Notes: generated from the letters alone by a model not told the origin. Positions 1 through 11,626 are shown, numbered from the stretch's first letter. The stretch is 64,000 nt of DNA from Bradyrhizobium arachidis (GCF_024758505.1 NZ_CP077970.1:1984001-2048000); one strand, 5' to 3'. Made by a program: numbers and translations.

Positions 1-2001
1 CTGATCGCCAATCGCGGTGAAATCGCCTGCCGGGTCATCAAGACTGCCCGCCAGATGGGAATTGAGACTGTCGCGGTCTATTCCGAGGCCGACCGCGATG
101 CCTTGCATGTGGAGATGGCCGACGAGGCGATCCTGATCGGGCCGCCGGCCGCCGCCGAGAGCTATCTGGTGATCGAGAAGATCGTCGAGGCCTGCCGCAA
201 GACCGGTGCCGAGGCCGTGCATCCCGGCTACGGCTTTCTCTCCGAGCGTGAAGCCTTCCCGCGCGCCTTGAAGGCCGCAGGCGTCGTGTTCATTGGCCCC
301 AACCCGGATGCGATCGCCGCCATGGGCGACAAGATCGAATCCAAGAAGGCCGCCGCCAAGACAAAAGTCTCGACCGTGCCGGGCTATCTCGGCGTCATCG
401 AGGACGACAAGCACGCAGTGCGGATCGCCGACGAGATCGGCTACCCCGTGATGATCAAGGCCTCCGCTGGCGGCGGCGGCAAGGGCATGCGTATCGCGCA
501 TTCCAAGAGCGAGGTCGCCGAAGGTTTTAATCTCGCCAAGGCCGAGGCCAAGGCCTCGTTCGGCGACGACCGGGTCTTCGTCGAAAAATTCATCGTCGAT
601 CCCCGCCACATCGAGATCCAGGTGCTCGGCGACAAGCACGGCAACGTGATCTATCTCGGCGAACGCGAATGCTCGATCCAGCGCCGCAACCAGAAGGTCA
701 TCGAGGAAGCGCCGTCGCCGCTGCTGGACGAGAGCACCCGCCGCAAGATGGGCGAGCAGGCGGTCGCACTCGCCAAAGCCGTGAACTACGACTCCGCCGG
801 CACGGTCGAGTTCGTCGCAGGCCAGGACAAGAGCTTCTACTTCCTGGAGATGAACACCCGTCTCCAGGTCGAGCACCCCGTCACCGAACTGGTCACCGGC
901 ATCGACCTCGTCGAGCAGATGATCCGCGTCGCGGCCGGCGAGAAGCTGGCGATCGCGCAGAAGGACGTCACGCTGACCGGCTGGGCCGTGGAATCGCGCC
1001 TCTACGCCGAAGATCCGTTCCGCAACTTCCTGCCCTCGATCGGGCGGCTAGTGAAATACCGCCCGCCAGCGGAGTTGAGCAAGGACGGCATTACCGTGCG
1101 CAACGACACCGGTGTGCAGGAGGGCGGCGAGATCTCGATCCATTACGATCCGATGATCGCAAAGCTCGTCACCCATGCGCCGTCGCGGGCGGCAGCGATC
1201 GAAGCGCAGGCGACCGCGCTCGATGCGTTCTATGTCGACGGCATCAGGCACAACATTCCGTTCCTGTCGGCGCTGATGAACCATCCGCGCTGGCGCGAGG
1301 GCAATCTCTCGACCGGCTTCATCGCGGAAGAGTTCCCCAAGGGCTTTGCGCCGCGTGCGGCCGAAGGCGAGGTCGCACGGCGGATCGCCGCCGTCGGGGC
1401 CGCCATCGATCACGTGTTAGGGGAGCGCAAGCGGCAGATTTCCGGCCAGATGGGCGGCCGCGTCGTGCAGCGCGAGCGGCGCCGCGCAGTGTGGCTCGAT
1501 CGCGAGGAGATCCAGCTCGAGGTCGCCCGTGAGAGCGAGACAATCGCAATCCGCTTCGTCGATGCCGAGGGCAAGGCCGGCAAGCCGCATCTGCTGGACT
1601 CGCCGTGGAAGCCCGGCGACCCGGTCTGGCAGGGCACGGTCGACGGTCAGTTCATCGCGGTGCAGGCGCGTCCGATTCCGAACGGCATCCGGCTGGCCCA
1701 TCAGGGTGTCGAGGTGCCGGTCTATGTCTGGACCGAAACGGAAGCGACGTCCGCGCGCCTGATGCCGGTCACTACGGCGTCCGACACCGGCAAGAAGCTG
1801 CTGTGCCCGATGCCCGGTCTCGTGGTCTCTATCGCGGTAACCGAAGGCCAGGAGGTCAAGGCCGGCGAAACGTTGGCGGTCGTCGAAGCCATGAAGATGC
1901 AGAACGTGCTGCGCGCCGAGCGCGACGGCACGGTGAAGAAGATCCACGCCTGCGCCGGCGCGACGCTGGCGGTGGACGCGTTGATCCTGGAGTTTGCCTG
2001 A
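1..2001 (+). CDS. pccA: Propionyl-CoA (acyl-CoA) carboxylase alpha subunit, biotin-dependent; 5' end outside window
   Basis: This subunit carboxylates its biotin and carries it to the beta subunit, which makes methylmalonyl-CoA from propionyl-CoA in the cytoplasm. The reading frame is open from base 1 (LIANRGEIACRVIK, the usual biotin-carboxylase N-terminus), so only a few N-terminal residues are missing. Visible features are the ATP-grasp glycine loop (KASAGGGGKGMR), the biotin carboxylase segment EMNTRLQVEHPVTE, and a C-terminal biotinyl domain with the attachment motif EAMKMQ, about 35 residues before the stop. The length fits alpha subunits of about 670 residues. Methylmalonyl-CoA mutase genes follow on the same strand, which favours propionyl-CoA over acetyl-CoA or methylcrotonyl-CoA as substrate. 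The family call is firm; the substrate is inferred from context. Confidence 0.92.
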   Translation: MIANRGEIACRVIKTARQMGIETVAVYSEADRDALHVEMADEAILIGPPAAAESYLVIEKIVEACRKTGAEAVHPGYGFLSEREAFPRALKAAGVVFIGPNPDAIAAMGDKIESKKAAAKTKVSTVPGYLGVIEDDKHAVRIADEIGYPVMIKASAGGGGKGMRIAHSKSEVAEGFNLAKAEAKASFGDDRVFVEKFIVDPRHIEIQVLGDKHGNVIYLGERECSIQRRNQKVIEEAPSPLLDESTRRKMGEQAVALAKAVNYDSAGTVEFVAGQDKSFYFLEMNTRLQVEHPVTELVTGIDLVEQMIRVAAGEKLAIAQKDVTLTGWAVESRLYAEDPFRNFLPSIGRLVKYRPPAELSKDGITVRNDTGVQEGGEISIHYDPMIAKLVTHAPSRAAAIEAQATALDAFYVDGIRHNIPFLSALMNHPRWREGNLSTGFIAEEFPKGFAPRAAEGEVARRIAAVGAAIDHVLGERKRQISGQMGGRVVQRERRRAVWLDREEIQLEVARESETIAIRFVDAEGKAGKPHLLDSPWKPGDPVWQGTVDGQFIAVQARPIPNGIRLAHQGVEVPVYVWTETEATSARLMPVTTASDTGKKLLCPMPGLVVSIAVTEGQEVKAGETLAVVEAMKMQNVLRAERDGTVKKIHACAGATLAVDALILEFA

Positions 2002-2112
2002 GCACGGAAAGCAACCGAGATACCATGCAACGTTTCCCTGCAGGATATTCCGGTCCACTCGTAACGCCGGAATTCGGGGCAGCTCAGCCCATTTGTGACT
2101 AGGACACGTCGA

Positions 2113-4011
2113 ATGGAAGACGAAAGGCTAGAATTCGCATCCGCCTTTGCCCCTGCTTCGCGTGAGGATTGGCGCAGGCTGGTTGACGAAGTGCTAAAGG
2201 GAGCGCCATTTGAGAAACTCATCGGCAGGACATACGACGGGCTAAGGATCGAACCGGTTTACGGGCGCGTGAAGAATGTTGCGCCGATTCAGGGACGAAC
2301 TCCCGCCGCGCCATGGCAGATCTTGCAGCGGATCGATCATCCGGATGCTGCGGCCGCAAATGCCCAGGCACTCACAGATCTGGAGAATGGCGCTACAGGA
2401 CTCGCGCTCGTGTTTGCCGGCGGCAGTGGCAGCCACGGCCGTGGCTTGGAACCGACCGCGGAAGCCGTCGGCAGGGTCTTGCAGGACGTTCACCTCGATG
2501 CCGGCATCAGCCTTGAATTACAGGTCGGCCCGCAGTCGCGGATGGCAGCAATCCATATTGCCGAATATCTCAAGGCAAGGGCCATCGACCCCGCTGCCTG
2601 CGACGTCCGCTTTGGCCTCGACCCGCTCGCCGCCTGCGCGACCTGGGGCTATAGCCCGTACGCCTGGGAAGAGATCATTTCCGCCGTGACCAGCGGCATC
2701 AAGGGGCTGGCTGGCCTTGGCTTCAAAGGCCCGTTTGCCTCCGCCGACGGTCGCGTGATCCACGACGCCGGCGGTTCGGAGGTGCAGGAGCTGGCCTTCG
2801 TGCTCGCCTGTGGCATCGCTTACTTACGCGCGATCGAAGGCGCCGGCATCCCGCTGGAACAGGCGCAGGGCTTGGTCTATGCGCGGCTTGCTGCCGATGC
2901 CGACCAGTTCTTGACCATGGCCAAATTCCGCGCGCTGCGGCTGCTCTGGGCACGCATCGAGCAGGCCTGCGGCTTGGCACCAAAACCGCTGTTCATCGCT
3001 GCCGACACAGCCTGGCGGATGCTGACCCAGCGCGATCCCTATGTGAACATGCTGCGCGCGACCATGGCAACCTTCGCTGCGGGCCTCGCCGGCGCCAACG
3101 CCATCACCGTGTTGCCGCATACGCTCGCGCTCGGGCTGCCCGATCCGTTCGCCCGACGCGTCGCGCGCAACACGCAGCTCCTGCTGCTCGAGGAGAGCAA
3201 CCTCGCCAAGGTGTCCGATCCGGCCGCGGGGGCCGGCGGCATCGAGGCGCTGACATCGGAGCTGTGCGAAGCAGCCTGGGCGCTGTTCCAGGAGACCGAA
3301 AAGGCCGGCGGCGCGTTCGCCGCCCTCCAGCAGGGACTTATTCAGGACAAAGTCGCAAACACCCGTAAAGCCCGTGAGGGCAACATTGCAAAACGCCGCG
3401 ACGTGCTGACTGGCGTGAGCGAGTTCCCAAATCTGCAGGAAGTCGAGACGAAGGTCCTGGATGCAAAGCCGGTGGTCCTTCCGTCTGTCGGCGAACAGAA
3501 ATACACGTTTGAGGCGCTCACGCCGATCCGTCTCGCGGAGCCGTTCGAAGCGCTGCGCGACGAGTCGGATACAGCATTGAAGCTACAAGGTGCGAGGCCA
3601 AGAGTCTTCCTCGCCAATCTCGGCACGCCCGCCGATTTCACTGCGCGTGCGACCTTTGCAAAGAGCTTCTTCGAGGCCGGTGGAATTGAGGCTGTCGACA
3701 GCGTGGGCGTTGCAGCCCCAGCTGAGCTCGCTGCCGAATTCAGATCCTCTGATGCCGAACTCGCCTGCCTGTGTTCCAGCGATAAGGTCTACGCGGAGGA
3801 CGCCGAAGCCTCCGCGCGAGCACTCAAGGAAGCCGGCGCCAGGCATATTTATCTGGCAGGACGCCTCCCTGAATCCGAGACCGCGTTTAGGACGGCGGGC
3901 ATTGGCAGCTTCATTCATGTCGGGTGCGACGCATTGGCGATTCTGAAGGCAGCTTATGCCTGGATCCAACAACCGGCAGATCACTCTCTAATGGCAAGCG
4001 ATCCTTCGTAA
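2113..4011 (+). CDS. mutA: Methylmalonyl-CoA mutase small (beta) subunit
   Basis: This is the non-catalytic partner of the B12-dependent mutase that converts (R)-methylmalonyl-CoA to succinyl-CoA. The protein has the mutase TIM-barrel pattern, including a stretch ending [17 protein letters not shown] that parallels the large subunit, but its C-terminal part lacks the cobalamin DxHxxG motif, as expected for the small subunit. I prefer the ATG at 2113 over the in-frame GTG at 2095, because family members usually begin shortly before the [15 protein letters not shown] segment; the ribosome-binding site is weak at either start. The gene lies about 110 bp after pccA and just before the large-subunit gene, so the three probably serve one propionyl-CoA pathway. 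Confidence 0.88.
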   Translation: MEDERLEFASAFAPASREDWRRLVDEVLKGAPFEKLIGRTYDGLRIEPVYGRVKNVAPIQGRTPAAPWQILQRIDHPDAAAANAQALTDLENGATGLALVFAGGSGSHGRGLEPTAEAVGRVLQDVHLDAGISLELQVGPQSRMAAIHIAEYLKARAIDPAACDVRFGLDPLAACATWGYSPYAWEEIISAVTSGIKGLAGLGFKGPFASADGRVIHDAGGSEVQELAFVLACGIAYLRAIEGAGIPLEQAQGLVYARLAADADQFLTMAKFRALRLLWARIEQACGLAPKPLFIAADTAWRMLTQRDPYVNMLRATMATFAAGLAGANAITVLPHTLALGLPDPFARRVARNTQLLLLEESNLAKVSDPAAGAGGIEALTSELCEAAWALFQETEKAGGAFAALQQGLIQDKVANTRKAREGNIAKRRDVLTGVSEFPNLQEVETKVLDAKPVVLPSVGEQKYTFEALTPIRLAEPFEALRDESDTALKLQGARPRVFLANLGTPADFTARATFAKSFFEAGGIEAVDSVGVAAPAELAAEFRSSDAELACLCSSDKVYAEDAEASARALKEAGARHIYLAGRLPESETAFRTAGIGSFIHVGCDALAILKAAYAWIQQPADHSLMASDPS

Positions 4012-4028
4012 GCAGGCAGCAGTTACCC

Positions 4029-6251
<2,223 letters not shown>

Positions 6252-6255
6252 GCAG

Positions 6256-6525
6256 ATGAGTACCGTAACGCCGACTCTTGAATCGATTCGTCAGGAGATA
6301 GACCGCATGCGCCTTCAGGTCGGGCGGCATCGCAGAGAGATCGCCCGTCTCAAGCGTGCTGGGATTCGGGTCGAGTCGGCCGAAGCAATTGTGGAGAGAA
6401 TGCTGGCGAAGATCGAAGAATTATGCCTTCGACGTAATCTGTTGGCAAAGGCCAGGCCTCATCCGGCGAAAGGCAAAGTCGGTCACCGAAGGTGCTTAGA
6501 CGAGCGGGGCCGGCACACCCCGTAG
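6256..6525 (+). CDS. Small hypothetical protein, basic, helical, after the mutase
   Basis: An 89-residue protein starting four bases after the large mutase subunit stops, so it is probably translated from the same message. Residues 8-65 are rich in Arg, Glu and Leu with a heptad-like pattern, suggesting a helical or coiled-coil fold. The C-terminal 25 residues are basic and low in complexity and may be a read-through tail. I do not recognise a family. It is not the usual MeaB GTPase partner of the mutase. Confidence 0.5.
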   Translation: MSTVTPTLESIRQEIDRMRLQVGRHRREIARLKRAGIRVESAEAIVERMLAKIEELCLRRNLLAKARPHPAKGKVGHRRCLDERGRHTP

Positions 6526-6895
6526 CCGAGCTGGTAGATGTAGCTGAGCGAGTTATTCGGCGTCTCGATGAACCCACGATCACAGCATGTGTAGCTCTGT
6601 GAATAGCCGTCTCGGTGAAGGGCGTCGATAGCGTTCGGAACAGACTGTCATCTGCCGCTTCGCATTAGGCAAATAGATCCGAAGAACGGCGCGGCCCTTC
6701 GCCGTAATGACGAACGTCTGCGTTGGCCAAAAGGCTGCGGCTGCTGGCAGGTCATAGTGCAGCAACGAACGACAGCATGATCGGTGTCCAGTTCGATGCC
6801 TGTCACTCCTATCCGTGATTCTAGCTCTCGGTGTTGATTGCGGTCCCGGCGTGCCCGCGCGGCGTCATCTGCCTTCTTCTCCTTTCGTCTCCCGT
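6526..6895. other. Intergenic stretch, left edge of accessory DNA
   Basis: No convincing gene here. A 61-codon minus-strand frame (6580-6765) is open but lacks a recognisable domain or a clear ribosome-binding site. The stretch marks the change from the conserved mutase block to accessory DNA. Confidence 0.4.
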
Positions 6896-7687
6896 CTATC
6901 CGACTGCTGCGGACTGCGCAGTGACCTGTGTCAAGTTCCGGACAAGGTGGTCCTGCTTGGCTGCCCCGAAGCCTTTGTTTGCCAGAAACTCTCGAACGGA
7001 GCCGCCCTTGGAGCGCATGTCTTCGAGCGTGCTCGCCAGATAGGACGGTGGCGCGTGGCGAGGCGCGTCGCCCAGGATTTCGGGAGGGACCGCTATCTGG
7101 CGATAGAGGTCGCGCAAACGCTGCTCGAACTTGCCGCCAAGGATTTTTTCGCTGGCACCATAATCTTCAAGTATCCTTTCCGGCGTGAGGCCGACCGTTG
7201 CGTGCAAAAGTGCGATCACCAGCCCCGTGCGATCCTTGCCGGCGGTACAATGCACCAGCACTGGCTCCTCGCTCGCCTCGGCCAGGATTTCCATGACGCG
7301 CACCAGTTGATGAGTGTGCTCGTCCATGATCAACCGGTATAGTGCGGCGAGGCTGGGAAACTTCCCGAAGTCCCTCTCGAAGAGACGATCCTCGAAAATA
7401 GGAATGCGTTCGTAGCGCACCGCATTTCGATCGATCAGGTCAGGCGCTCCGTCGGCTTCGCGCGCGTCCCTCAAATCAATGACTGTACGCACGCCGAGGC
7501 GCGCAAACTCCTCAACATCGGCCGGACTGAGGGCATTCAACGCGTCCGATCGGTAGATGCGCTTCTCGAGCAGCCATTTGCCATCCATGACCGGATAACC
7601 TCCGGCATCCCGTGCATTGAACGTGCCTTCCTTAAGAATGCGGCGGGCGCTGGCTATGGGCTGATGGTAGGAGCGTTCTGCTGTCAT
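6896..7687 (-). CDS. Tyrosine-phosphatase-fold (PtpB-like) protein
   Basis: A 263-residue protein with the phosphatase P-loop HCTAGKDRTG, putting the nucleophile at Cys147 and the phosphate-binding Arg at 153. The Lys-Asp inside the loop is typical of the PtpB/Tyr_phosphatase_3 type, which can act on phosphotyrosine, phosphoserine or phosphoinositides. The N-terminal segment FNARDAGGY and the motif VIDLRDAREAD fit the same family. There is no signal peptide, so it is probably cytoplasmic. It faces away from the microcompartment operon across a broken DeoR-type regulator. A role in that pathway is possible but unproven. Confidence 0.8.
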   Translation of the reverse strand: MTAERSYHQPIASARRILKEGTFNARDAGGYPVMDGKWLLEKRIYRSDALNALSPADVEEFARLGVRTVIDLRDAREADGAPDLIDRNAVRYERIPIFEDRLFERDFGKFPSLAALYRLIMDEHTHQLVRVMEILAEASEEPVLVHCTAGKDRTGLVIALLHATVGLTPERILEDYGASEKILGGKFEQRLRDLYRQIAVPPEILGDAPRHAPPSYLASTLEDMRSKGGSVREFLANKGFGAAKQDHLVRNLTQVTAQSAAVG

Positions 7688-7773
7688 CGATCTTCCTTGT
7701 TCTTTCGGTGCAAATTGATGGAGCGGATTCTTGGTTTGCTGAAACGTCCTCGGACGGCCCTCAACCTCGACAA

Positions 7774-8030
7774 TCAGCCGGGCGACGCGAGGGCTTCCCC
7801 CTTGGCGAGCGCGGAGAGCGGCGCCGGTTCAGGGGGCCCTCGGTTCGCGGTGCTGACCGCCCCGAAATATGTGCGGTCTGGACGGCCCATCTGACCGAGT
7901 TCGGTCAGATCGCGCGGACGCTCTCAGTCGAGACGCCAAGCGCCTCGGCCAATTGCCGAGTCCGATGCGCTTCCAGAACGGGCAGAATCCGACGTTCGCG
8001 CAATATGTTGCGTGACCCGGCTGCTCTCAC
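7774..8030 (-). pseudogene. DeoR-family regulator remnant (N-terminal helix-turn-helix), frameshifted
   Basis: Reading the minus strand from a GTG at 8030 gives RERRILPVLEAH followed by LAEALGVSTESVR, a DeoR-type winged helix-turn-helix, then a stop. Removing one CG dinucleotide at about 7909-7914 restores DLTELGQMGR and then RTYFGAVST, the usual continuation of that domain (consensus RRDL-L-G-L-RTHGGAV). The effector-binding domain is missing: the restored frame ends about 45 codons later. DeoR proteins typically control sugar or aminoalcohol uptake operons, so this may be the former divergent regulator of the microcompartment operon. The helix-turn-helix match is clear by eye; the original target is inference. 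Confidence 0.62.
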
Positions 8031-8111
8031 GGTCGCAATTCCCACTCCGAGTTGCCTACAGCCACATGTTGGCAAACAAGGTCATGACTGACAACCAACT
8101 TAAAAATGACC

Positions 8112-8138
8112 GATATCCAACATTTTTTGTTGCATATC
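8112..8138. promoter_or_regulatory. 27-bp near-perfect palindrome, candidate operator of the microcompartment operon
   Basis: The arms GATATCCAACA (8112-8122) and TGTTGCATATC (8128-8138) are reverse complements at 10 of 11 positions around a five-T spacer. The site lies 43 bp before the TTG that I favour as start of the first operon gene. It fits a dimeric repressor or activator site. It could instead form a weak RNA hairpin. Confidence 0.5.
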
Positions 8139-8180
8139 AAAAAAAGGGATGCAAAGGTAGGGGGCAGATGGAGGTGCGCC

Positions 8181-9461
8181 TTGTTCGACTATGGTTTCTT
8201 CAAGTTCGATTCGAAGTCCGAGCTGCTCGACAAGGCCATCGAGTATTGGAACCCGGGCAAAACCCGCTTCTGGCGAGATGCTGGGATTGATCTCGTGATC
8301 GATCGCCGGGAAGGTTACTTCCTCTACGACATGTCCGGGCGGAGACTGATCGATCTCCACCTCAACGGGGGAACCTACAACTTTGGGCACCGCAACCCGG
8401 AACTGGTCGCCACGCTGAAATCCGCGCTGGATTATTTCGACATGGGGAATCACTGGTTCCCCTCCATTGCGAGGGCAGCCTTCGCCGAAAAGCTCGTCAA
8501 GACGGCACCCGGAATGAAGTACGCCATCTTCGGTGCGGGCGGGGCGGAGGCAGTGGAGATCGCGCTTAAGACTGCCCGATATGCCACCAAGCGCCGCAAG
8601 ATCGTGTCGATCGTCAAGGGCTATCACGGCCACTCTGGCCTGTCGGTGGCCACGGGCGACGAGCGCTTCTCCAAGCTGTTTCTTGCCGATCGGCCCGAGG
8701 AATTCTCACAGGTCCCGTTCAACGATATTGACGCGCTCGAGCGCGCGCTGCGCGGCCGCGATGTCGCCGCCTTCATCATCGAGACGATCCCGGCGACCTA
8801 TGGATTCCCGCTCCCGAACGATGGCTACCTCAAGGCTTGCCAGGAGATCTGCCGCCGATATGGCACCTTGTACATTGCTGATGAGGTGCAGACGGGCCTG
8901 ATGCGCACGGGCGTCATGTGGGGTTGGCAATCTTACGGCCTCTCCCCTGATATCTTCGTTACCGGGAAGGGCCTGGGCGGCGGGATCTATCCCATATCTG
9001 CTTGTGTCGTGACCGAGCAATGCGGTGCCTGGCAGCACGAAGACGGCGCAGCGCACATCTCGACGTCAGGCGGTTCTGAACTCGGATGCGTCGTTGGCCA
9101 TCAGGTTATCGACATGCTCCAGCGGCCGGAACTCGAGGCCAACGTTCATTCCGTCGCCGACTATTTCCAGCGCGCCCTAGCCGAGATCATGGCGGCCAAC
9201 TCCGACGTCTTTGTGGGTATTCGGCAGCGAGGTGTGATCCTGGGCTTGGAATTCGATCACCCGGAAGGTGCCATCGCCGTCTCCCGCGCGCTCTACGAAC
9301 ACGGCGTCTGGGCGATCTTCTCCTCGCTCGACAAGCGAGTGCTGCAGTTCAAACCGGGTCTTCTTCTTGATGTGACGACTTGTCAAGAAATTGTCGAACG
9401 GTTCGAAGCTGCCATCCCGCGCGCGCGCAGCCTTCTGCGTAGCCCGCGCCGGGCAGCCTGA
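8181..9461 (+). CDS. Class III PLP-dependent aminotransferase-fold enzyme, probable aminoalcohol-phosphate phospho-lyase
   Basis: A fold-type I PLP enzyme with the class III pattern: GAGGAEAVEIALK cofactor loop, IADEVQTG, and Lys in TGKGLGGGIYP (residue 263 from this start) forming the Schiff base. In aminoalcohol microcompartments a class III enzyme acts as a phospho-lyase that turns phosphorylated aminoalcohol into aldehyde, phosphate and ammonia; here it heads an operon with an aldehyde dehydrogenase, shell genes and an APH-type kinase, so that role is inferred. Start choice: TTG 8181 has GGAGGT five bases upstream and gives 426 residues. The in-frame ATG at 8106 has no good ribosome-binding site and would place the palindrome at 8112-8138 inside the gene. 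Confidence 0.85.
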   Translation: MFDYGFFKFDSKSELLDKAIEYWNPGKTRFWRDAGIDLVIDRREGYFLYDMSGRRLIDLHLNGGTYNFGHRNPELVATLKSALDYFDMGNHWFPSIARAAFAEKLVKTAPGMKYAIFGAGGAEAVEIALKTARYATKRRKIVSIVKGYHGHSGLSVATGDERFSKLFLADRPEEFSQVPFNDIDALERALRGRDVAAFIIETIPATYGFPLPNDGYLKACQEICRRYGTLYIADEVQTGLMRTGVMWGWQSYGLSPDIFVTGKGLGGGIYPISACVVTEQCGAWQHEDGAAHISTSGGSELGCVVGHQVIDMLQRPELEANVHSVADYFQRALAEIMAANSDVFVGIRQRGVILGLEFDHPEGAIAVSRALYEHGVWAIFSSLDKRVLQFKPGLLLDVTTCQEIVERFEAAIPRARSLLRSPRRAA

Positions 9462-9479
9462 TCCGGGAAAAGGAAAGTT

Positions 9480-11018
9480 ATGCTAGCTCACGATGACGCG
9501 CCTCGCCTCGCCGTGCCGGACAAGGCGGCGGCAAGAGCGCGGATGAAGGTCGACCGGGCCGGATGGGCGGTCCGCGCCTATGCCCGCTACGATCGCGCTT
9601 CCGTCATGAAGGTGGCGCGCGCTGTCGCCGAAGCAGCGCACCAGGCTGCTCAGACTTACGCCGAATGGGCGGTGCGCGAGACCGGTATGGGCGTGGTCGA
9701 GCACAAGAGATTGAAGAACGAGCTTTCGGCCCACCCCCTGGTGGATTTCTATGCCGACACGAACCTGGTCGACCCTCGCATCGACAGCATGCACAAGATG
9801 GTCGAATTGCCGAAACCGGCCGGGATCATTTTAGCGCTGACGCCGGCGACGAATCCGATCTCAACGCTGTACTACAAAGCAATCCTGGCGGTTCTGAGCC
9901 GCAATGCGGTGATCTTCAGCCCCCATCCCTTGGCGAAGGAGTGTTGCCGCGATGCTGCCGCCCGCCTGGAAGCGGCCGCTGTTGCTGCGGGCGCACCGGC
10001 CGGGCTGATCCAGTGCATAGAGGAGCCGTCCGTTCCGCTCGTCCAGGCGCTGATGATCTCGCCGAACGTGCAGGTTATCCTGGCGACCGGTGGCAGCGCG
10101 ATGGTGCGGGCTGCCTATTCGTCCGGCAATCCGGCGATCGGCGTCGGACCCGGTAACGCTCCGGTCTATGTAGATCCCAGCGCGAACCAGGGTATCGCTG
10201 CCCAGCGGATCGTCGAGAGCAAGGCCTTCGACAACTCCGTATTGTGCACCAACGAAAGCGTGCTGATCTCGCTCGACGAGAACAGGCAGCAACTGGAACG
10301 CGGTTTGCGTGCCGCCGGAGCGCACATTTGCACGCAAGCCGAAGTCGCCAAGCTGCGCGACTGGCTTTTCCCGCACGGTCATCTGAATACGGCCGCTGTC
10401 GGCAAGAGCGCGGTATGGGTCGCACAGCAGGCAGGCATCCGCGTGGTGCCCTCGACCAAGACTCTCATCGCTACTGTCGAACATTTCGGATCCGAAGAGC
10501 CGCTGACGAAAGAAAAGCTATGCCCCGTTCTCGCATCCGTTTCGGTTGAGAGCTTCGAACGCGCAGTCAGCGCGGCAAACATGATCCTTCGCGTGACGGG
10601 AGCGGGCCATTCCGCCGCCTTCCATGGCGAGAATCCCCAGCGCGCCATGGATTTCGCCTCGGCCTTGCCGGTTTACCGGATTGTCGTCAACGCGCCATGC
10701 TCGCAAGGAGCCGCCGGCTTTGCCACGCATCTGGCGCCTTCCTTCATGATCGGGACAGGCTATTTCGGTCGTTCCTCGGTGGGCGAGAACATCGGCCCCC
10801 AGCATCTCGTCCATTGGACACGGCTTGCGTGGAACAGCGATGCGGCCGTCCCCTTCGGTGATTTCAGCGCAGTTCGTGTCTTCTCGGGTGGCCCCGAATC
10901 TCGCTCCGCGGTATCCGCGCCGGCGCCTGCGGCCGCGCCGGGCAACGGCGTGGATCGCGATCTCCTGCGCCAGCTGATTCTTCAGGAACTCCGTGAGTTG
11001 ACCAGGGGCCAGTCGTGA
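9480..11018 (+). CDS. Microcompartment aldehyde dehydrogenase, CoA-acylating type (PduP/EutE-like)
   Basis: Probably oxidises the aldehyde made inside the shell to acyl-CoA with NAD. The 512-residue protein has the nucleotide-binding region (ALTPATNPISTLY, ILATGGSAMVRAAY) and the catalytic Cys256 in FDNSVLCTNES, the arrangement of PduP/EutE enzymes. After the catalytic body comes a Pro/Ala linker (about 475-490) and a C-terminal amphipathic helix, DRDLLRQLILQELREL, a typical encapsulation peptide. It begins 18 bp after the lyase gene, with AAAGGAAAG upstream, and overlaps the next shell gene by four bases. Whether propionaldehyde or acetaldehyde is the substrate cannot be read from the sequence. 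Confidence 0.9.
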   Translation: MLAHDDAPRLAVPDKAAARARMKVDRAGWAVRAYARYDRASVMKVARAVAEAAHQAAQTYAEWAVRETGMGVVEHKRLKNELSAHPLVDFYADTNLVDPRIDSMHKMVELPKPAGIILALTPATNPISTLYYKAILAVLSRNAVIFSPHPLAKECCRDAAARLEAAAVAAGAPAGLIQCIEEPSVPLVQALMISPNVQVILATGGSAMVRAAYSSGNPAIGVGPGNAPVYVDPSANQGIAAQRIVESKAFDNSVLCTNESVLISLDENRQQLERGLRAAGAHICTQAEVAKLRDWLFPHGHLNTAAVGKSAVWVAQQAGIRVVPSTKTLIATVEHFGSEEPLTKEKLCPVLASVSVESFERAVSAANMILRVTGAGHSAAFHGENPQRAMDFASALPVYRIVVNAPCSQGAAGFATHLAPSFMIGTGYFGRSSVGENIGPQHLVHWTRLAWNSDAAVPFGDFSAVRVFSGGPESRSAVSAPAPAAAPGNGVDRDLLRQLILQELRELTRGQS

Positions 11019-11626
11019 CCGATCTCCGCGCCTTCATCTTCATTGACCAGCTTCAGCCTCAGACCCTGGCATATACCGCCACCTGGATGCGCGGCACGCT
11101 GCCGCGAGCCCGCATGGCGGCGCAAATCATCGAGATCGCGCCCGGCCTCGACATCGAGGCGCTAACGGACACAGTGCTCAAGAGCGCCGAGGTGCGAGCG
11201 GGCTTTCTCGTTGTTGAGCGGCAATTTGGCACCCTGCAATTTCATGCCTATTCGACCGCCGAAGTGCAGGCGGGGGCCGATGCGGCGCTGGCTGCCATGG
11301 GTAAGAAACGCGAGGATGCCGAAAAGCCTAGGATCTTTGCCTCGAAGATTGTGACGCGGGTGGACGACCAGCACGCGTTCCTCATGAACCGCAACAAGAC
11401 CGGCTCGATGGTCTTGGGTGGCGAAAGCATCTATCTGCTGGAATGCCAACCTGCCGCCTATGCGATCCTCGCCTGCAATGAGGCCGAGAAAGAAGCCGAC
11501 ATCAAAGTGATAGACATGCGGATGATCGGCGCCAACGGCCGGCTCTATCTGGCTGGTACCGAAGCCGATGTCCGCAACGCGCGTGAAGCGGCTGAACGGG
11601 CGCTGCGTGAGGCAGGGGCGCGCTGA
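11015..11626 (+). CDS. Tandem-domain BMC shell protein (BMC-T), copy 1
   Basis: A 203-residue shell protein made of two successive BMC domains (about 1-95 and 105-200). The second half carries YLLECQPAAYAILACNEAEK and the first half QIIEIAPGLDIEALTD, the pattern of trimer-forming BMC-T proteins that often contain a gated pore. Its start overlaps the aldehyde dehydrogenase stop (GTGA) and its stop overlaps the next start, so translation is probably coupled. It is clearly homologous to the second BMC-T at 12668 (shared first-domain wording LQPQ, ERQFG, and NEAEK in the second) but diverged, so the two are old paralogues. Confidence 0.87.
   Translation: MTDLRAFIFIDQLQPQTLAYTATWMRGTLPRARMAAQIIEIAPGLDIEALTDTVLKSAEVRAGFLVVERQFGTLQFHAYSTAEVQAGADAALAAMGKKREDAEKPRIFASKIVTRVDDQHAFLMNRNKTGSMVLGGESIYLLECQPAAYAILACNEAEKEADIKVIDMRMIGANGRLYLAGTEADVRNAREAAERALREAGAR

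Noticed and set aside
1417..2058. Long minus-strand frames antisense to pccA
   Set aside because: They lie fully opposite a gene with clear motifs and have Arg/His-rich shadow composition typical of high-GC antisense frames.
6580..6765. 61-codon minus-strand ORF
   Set aside because: Open but without domain, start signal or neighbour support.
7708..8091. 127-codon plus-strand frame between phosphatase and microcompartment genes
   Set aside because: Composition is shadow-like and the opposite strand carries a recognisable DeoR remnant.
8106..8180. Upstream ATG start at 8106 for the class III PLP enzyme
   Set aside because: No ribosome-binding site, odd composition of the extra 25 residues, and it would overlap the palindrome; TTG 8181 has GGAGGT at ideal spacing.
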